A DNA stretch of 64,000 nt. Origin: Acanthaster planci. Lineage: Eukaryota; Echinodermata; Asteroidea; Valvatida; Acanthasteridae. Below, in pieces: positions 60,701-64,000 of this stretch. How positions within the stretch are numbered: the stretch's first letter is position 1; each line of letters opens with the position of its first letter. Made by a program: the position numbers and the translations under genes. Location of the stretch: assembly GCF_001949145.1 (NCBI RefSeq), contig NW_019091370.1:418804-482803 (forward strand), read 5' to 3'. Under the pieces are notes generated by a model, which was not told the origin of the DNA, did not search any database, and worked only from the letters and a program-made list of their open reading frames with translations.

Positions 60701-61033
60701 AACATGTAGGGTCCTACTATGAAAGTCAAATTTAACAGTGCGAATATTAAAACATTTACTTAGAAAACACTTTGTTTCCAATTTGTTTGAATTTTTCAGA
60801 CCAGTCTCATACTGTGTACAAGGTGTCAAGTGATGTCCAGATATGGAACTCTTTCTGACTTTTATTTTAAACTCATCTGATCTGCTGACTTAACCACATT
60901 ATACATCAATTTATTATAAACACAATCTACGTTCACGATTCATCATGCTTACAGCTCCCCAAGTGACCTCCATAACTCCGGCGAGATATATTATTTCCTC
61001 CTGGCTTCGAGACAGGCTTGATCCAGGGCCATC
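57739..61033. other. Intergenic between ITFG1 and the last zinc-finger gene
   Basis: Short unrecognised frames only. Segment 59200-60220 is richer in CpG and may hold the promoter or 5' UTR of the next gene. It contains an H3 3'-UTR-like relic at 60637-60859. Confidence 0.5.
60637..60859 (-). pseudogene. Relic similar to the H3 gene 3' UTR
   Basis: Colinear matches with 55420-55608: TCCATATACAGAC, CAGTGGTTTGTTAGCCATC, TTTACTTAGAAAA and GGTGTCAAGTGATGTCCAG all have near counterparts in the same order and spacing. No H3 coding sequence follows where it would be expected (60870-61000). Confidence 0.6.
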
Positions 61034-64000
61034 ATGAACCGAGATTCTTCAGGTAGGAAATGCTAGGTACATTTAGGCTTCCAATCATCTTTATTTGAGT
61101 GCAAGACACATTGTGAGTATAATTGTCATGTGAAATGTGTATCTACAATAGAGCTACATTATCATCAATGTTACAACTTACCACACCCATGTGACCACCT
61201 TGATTATCTAAACCCAAGTAAAGTCATTCTCAATCATTTTCATTATCGATGTGATCATTGCTGTCATTGAAGTCTGTTCTGATCACTGTCATCCTCACCA
61301 CTGCTGTCTTCATCATCATCACTGTATCACCATTATGACTTGTTTAATTTACCACCATCATGAATTCACCACTGTCATCCTTGTCATCTTCAGCATTATC
61401 AAGATTTGAGTAACCCCTTGTAGAGGTTCAACATCAATCATAAACTTTCCTTCAATATTCCCCTCACCAGTCTCCTTCCTAGAGTTTACATCTTACATTC
61501 TCCGTATCATTTCTTTGATCAATCTTCTCTTCATCTGTCAACCTCAGATGATGAAGAGGATGTCTTCTCCTGTGGTCGCTGTAAGGAGAATTTCTCCAAT
61601 ATGGAGAGTTTTATGGAGCACAAGAAAAGCCAGTCATGTCGCAAAACCAAACAACGCCCACTGGAAAATCAACAGCAGAGGCATTCCCTACTCCCTGAAA
61701 TTCCAATAGGCTCATCTGGTGAGAAAACCCTGTTATTGAATTTCGCATAAGTAGGTCAGTACTTTACCTCGCATTTGCCTTTCAGTGAAAATCGTGCATT
61801 TTTTAATTTCTTCAATTTCCAAGCAGCTGGATTTTGGTTTCACAAAAATTTCCAATCAGAAGTATTTGAGGCTCTGAAATAAGTTTCACAGGCAGATTCA
61901 TTTATAGTGATTTCAGAGGTTTTAACACAGTTGCTGTTGTAATAGTGACATCAAGAACCATAAAAAAATTACCTTACAAATAAAATCTGAAGGATCAAGT
62001 TGCATCTTGAAGATATTGATTTAACAAATTTGCTATTGTTATAATAAAGAAAATTATTAATTTGTTATTGTTATAATAAGTTGCCAATTTTTAATCTTCA
62101 CTACAGAGCAAACAGTACAGGACAGTGCTGAGGAAACAATGCGGGGATCAACAGCATCCACAACCTCTCCGGAGAATAGTCTCAATCAAGGTCTTGTACC
62201 CAGCGACCCGGAGTACAATCCTCAGGCATCCTTTCCAAGACTTCAAGATGTCCTCACAGTGCTCCAGGGAGGACAACTAATGGGTCAATTAGACGTATCC
62301 TCAGAGCTTTCGGAGCTTGGGGAGAGTCGGATGTTGATTCAAGTCCTTGAGAGAATCCTGGGTCCATTAAGCCGAAATGCTCTCTCTGCAACAACAGGAA
62401 TAGTGTACAGTCCTAGTGTTGGTTGTGATAGTACTGAGAACTCATCTAACGAAAAAACAGTAAGCTCTGATTCATCCAACATCCCGAACACACTGAGAGA
62501 AAGTGAAGACGTAACATATCAAACTGAGGTTACAAGTCCCACTGAAGATATATCCCTTAAAGACACAGACACAAGCCAAGTTAGACAAAAATCAACACTT
62601 GAAGAAAATGCTTCTGGGTCCGTAAGTCAAAAGCTAGGATCTGAAGGACAGCAAACTTTAAAACCAGCAGGACAACAGCTGACTAAATCTAAACAGAGAA
62701 AAAGAATTACGGATCAGCAAGCATTATCACCACAGTCTGCTTCTTCCCCTGAATCCCTAGAAACAGGTGTGGTCAGCATCAAGGCTGTGATGTGCAAGTT
62801 TTGCTCTGAAACCACATCAAACAGTGATGGCCTCTTCAGCCATTACATGGAGGTTCACAAAATGAGGAGTGGGGCAGCGTTGGAGTTTTTGCAACAGTCA
62901 ACTTGTCGGAGCAAGAGGGGGCGTCCACCCAAGGGACTTGCCATTAGCAAGAAGCGAAAACCAATACTTTGTCCACACTGCAGCGTGTCATTCAACAGCA
63001 AATCACTTTGTGCTGCTCACATTAGAAAACACCACCGTGACACTGCAGTACCACCAGTTTCCAAGACAACAGATCTCCCGTCTAGTAGACGGCGGAAATG
63101 TGCCAGGTGCAGTTTCCAAACATTCACTGCCAAAGACTTGACTGCTCACATACATAGTTGTCATAGCAACAAAGGGGATATTGTAGGCAAGCTTTTGCTA
63201 CTCACCACAGAAGAAAAGAATAATTCTGCCAAGATCACACAATCAGAAGGCAAACCAAAAACACAAAGGAGGCAGAAACGACCCAGGAATGCAACAGAAG
63301 ACGTTATCAGGGAGCAGGATGATGATGGTTTCAATGGTGGCAGTGGAGACAGTGAAGAGGAGATGATGGAGGAAGGTGATAAAGATGAAATAGGTGATGG
63401 ACAAGAAATGAACAGTGCTTCAGGAAAAGCACAAGTCAAATGCCCAGAGTGTAACAAAAAGATGTATCAACGTGGACTCAAGCGCCACCAAGTGCGATGC
63501 ATCAACAAGAACCGCTTCATCTGCCCACTATGCCAGCACAAATCAAGAGAGTCTTATGACCACACAGTCCATGTCGACAATCATCGGATCTGGGTGAAAG
63601 CTCAAGCCAGCTGGGCTGATCAATCCACAGGGTCCAGGCCAGAAGGCGCGGTCACTTCCACTGAAGGAATGTCATCCTCTGTTAACATCAATACAATGAT
63701 GGCTGATGTTGATAAAGTTGATTATACTTCCACTGTGGACCTTCAAGCATTGGCCCTCATAACCCAAATCCAAGGTGAGACCAGTCTGCTGGAGCAGAAC
63801 CAACAGCTACTGACATCCAGTGACTCTGGAGTCATGGAACAAGACACACAGAAATCTGAGATCTGTGATGTTTCATTACTCTCAAAAGGCACGGGGGCAA
63901 AAAACGGAGAAGCTCATACTGAACAGGAGCCAAGGTTTGTTGATGGAGGCGACAAGAAGCTAAACCCTCGGGATTTGAAGTGCAAGACTTGCTACACTTG
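61034..64000 (+). CDS. Unassigned C2H2 zinc-finger gene, 3' truncated by window
   Basis: Proposed exons 61034-61052, 61548-61718 and 62107 to the window end, all phase 1 joints, open to the last base (at least about 690 aa). The first exon (MNRDSS, preceded by an in-frame stop) is inferred from phase. Exon 2 encodes an acidic DDEEDVFSCGRCKENF finger resembling the N-terminal finger of E4F1, ZNF341 and ZFP64. Exon 3 has a Ser/Thr/Gln-rich region, a C2H2 finger (CKFCSETTSNSDG), an AT-hook (KRGRPPK, 62913-62933), then CPHCSVSF and CARCSFQT fingers, an acidic stretch, a C2HC-type CPECNKKMYQRGLKRHQVRC and a CPLCQHKS finger. Another finger starts at the end (CKTC). I do not recognise a specific orthologue. 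Probably a nuclear DNA-binding protein. Confidence 0.8.

Overview
Eukaryotic (animal) genomic DNA. The genes have many short exons with GT-AG introns, the intergenic DNA is AT-rich and crowded with small inverted-repeat elements, and there is one assembly gap. All five recognised proteins have clear bilaterian orthologues or families. The abundance of ACATGT/TACATGTA words and the small TIR elements suggest a marine invertebrate, perhaps an invertebrate deuterostome such as an echinoderm. This species guess is weak. I rebuilt the exon structures by hand from conserved protein blocks, splice dinucleotides and intron phase; boundaries should be good to a few bases.

Layout. (1) 40-20227, plus: RREB1/Hindsight-type multi-zinc-finger repressor. 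A tiny first exon encodes an MSRRKQ-type N-terminus and is separated by an 11.7 kb intron from a disordered exon and then a 4.8 kb zinc-finger exon. (2) 20228-28281: intergenic, holding a 2.35 kb satellite of about 66-bp units with a higher-order arrangement, ending at a long hairpin. (3) 28282-34584, minus: ZNF341 orthologue, 8 exons, with a long polyglutamine tract. (4) 34585-36702: spacer with a palindromic element, a tRNA-derived SINE and a 13-bp tandem repeat. (5) 36703-46778, minus: DDX27, an 18-exon nucleolar DEAD-box helicase; all exon phases chain into a 792-aa protein. The N gap (40100-40816) lies inside one of its introns. (6) 46779-47032: a 254-bp head-to-head spacer, probably a bidirectional promoter. 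(7) 47033-57738, plus: ITFG1 (TIP/LINKIN), 16 exons, 618 aa. Its 3.2 kb intron 14 contains, on the opposite strand, an intron-bearing histone H3 gene with an unusual variant sequence. (8) 57739-61033: intergenic, with a relic resembling that H3 gene's 3' UTR. (9) 61034-64000, plus: 5' part of an unassigned C2H2 zinc-finger gene that runs off the window.

The genes do not form one pathway. Three encode C2H2 transcription factors, one a ribosome-biogenesis helicase, one a cell-surface adhesion protein and one chromatin. The most interesting observations are the NuRD-type N-terminal motif on an RREB1 protein, the hybrid H3 variant nested antisense in ITFG1, the H3 3'-UTR relic about 5 kb away, and the higher-order satellite.
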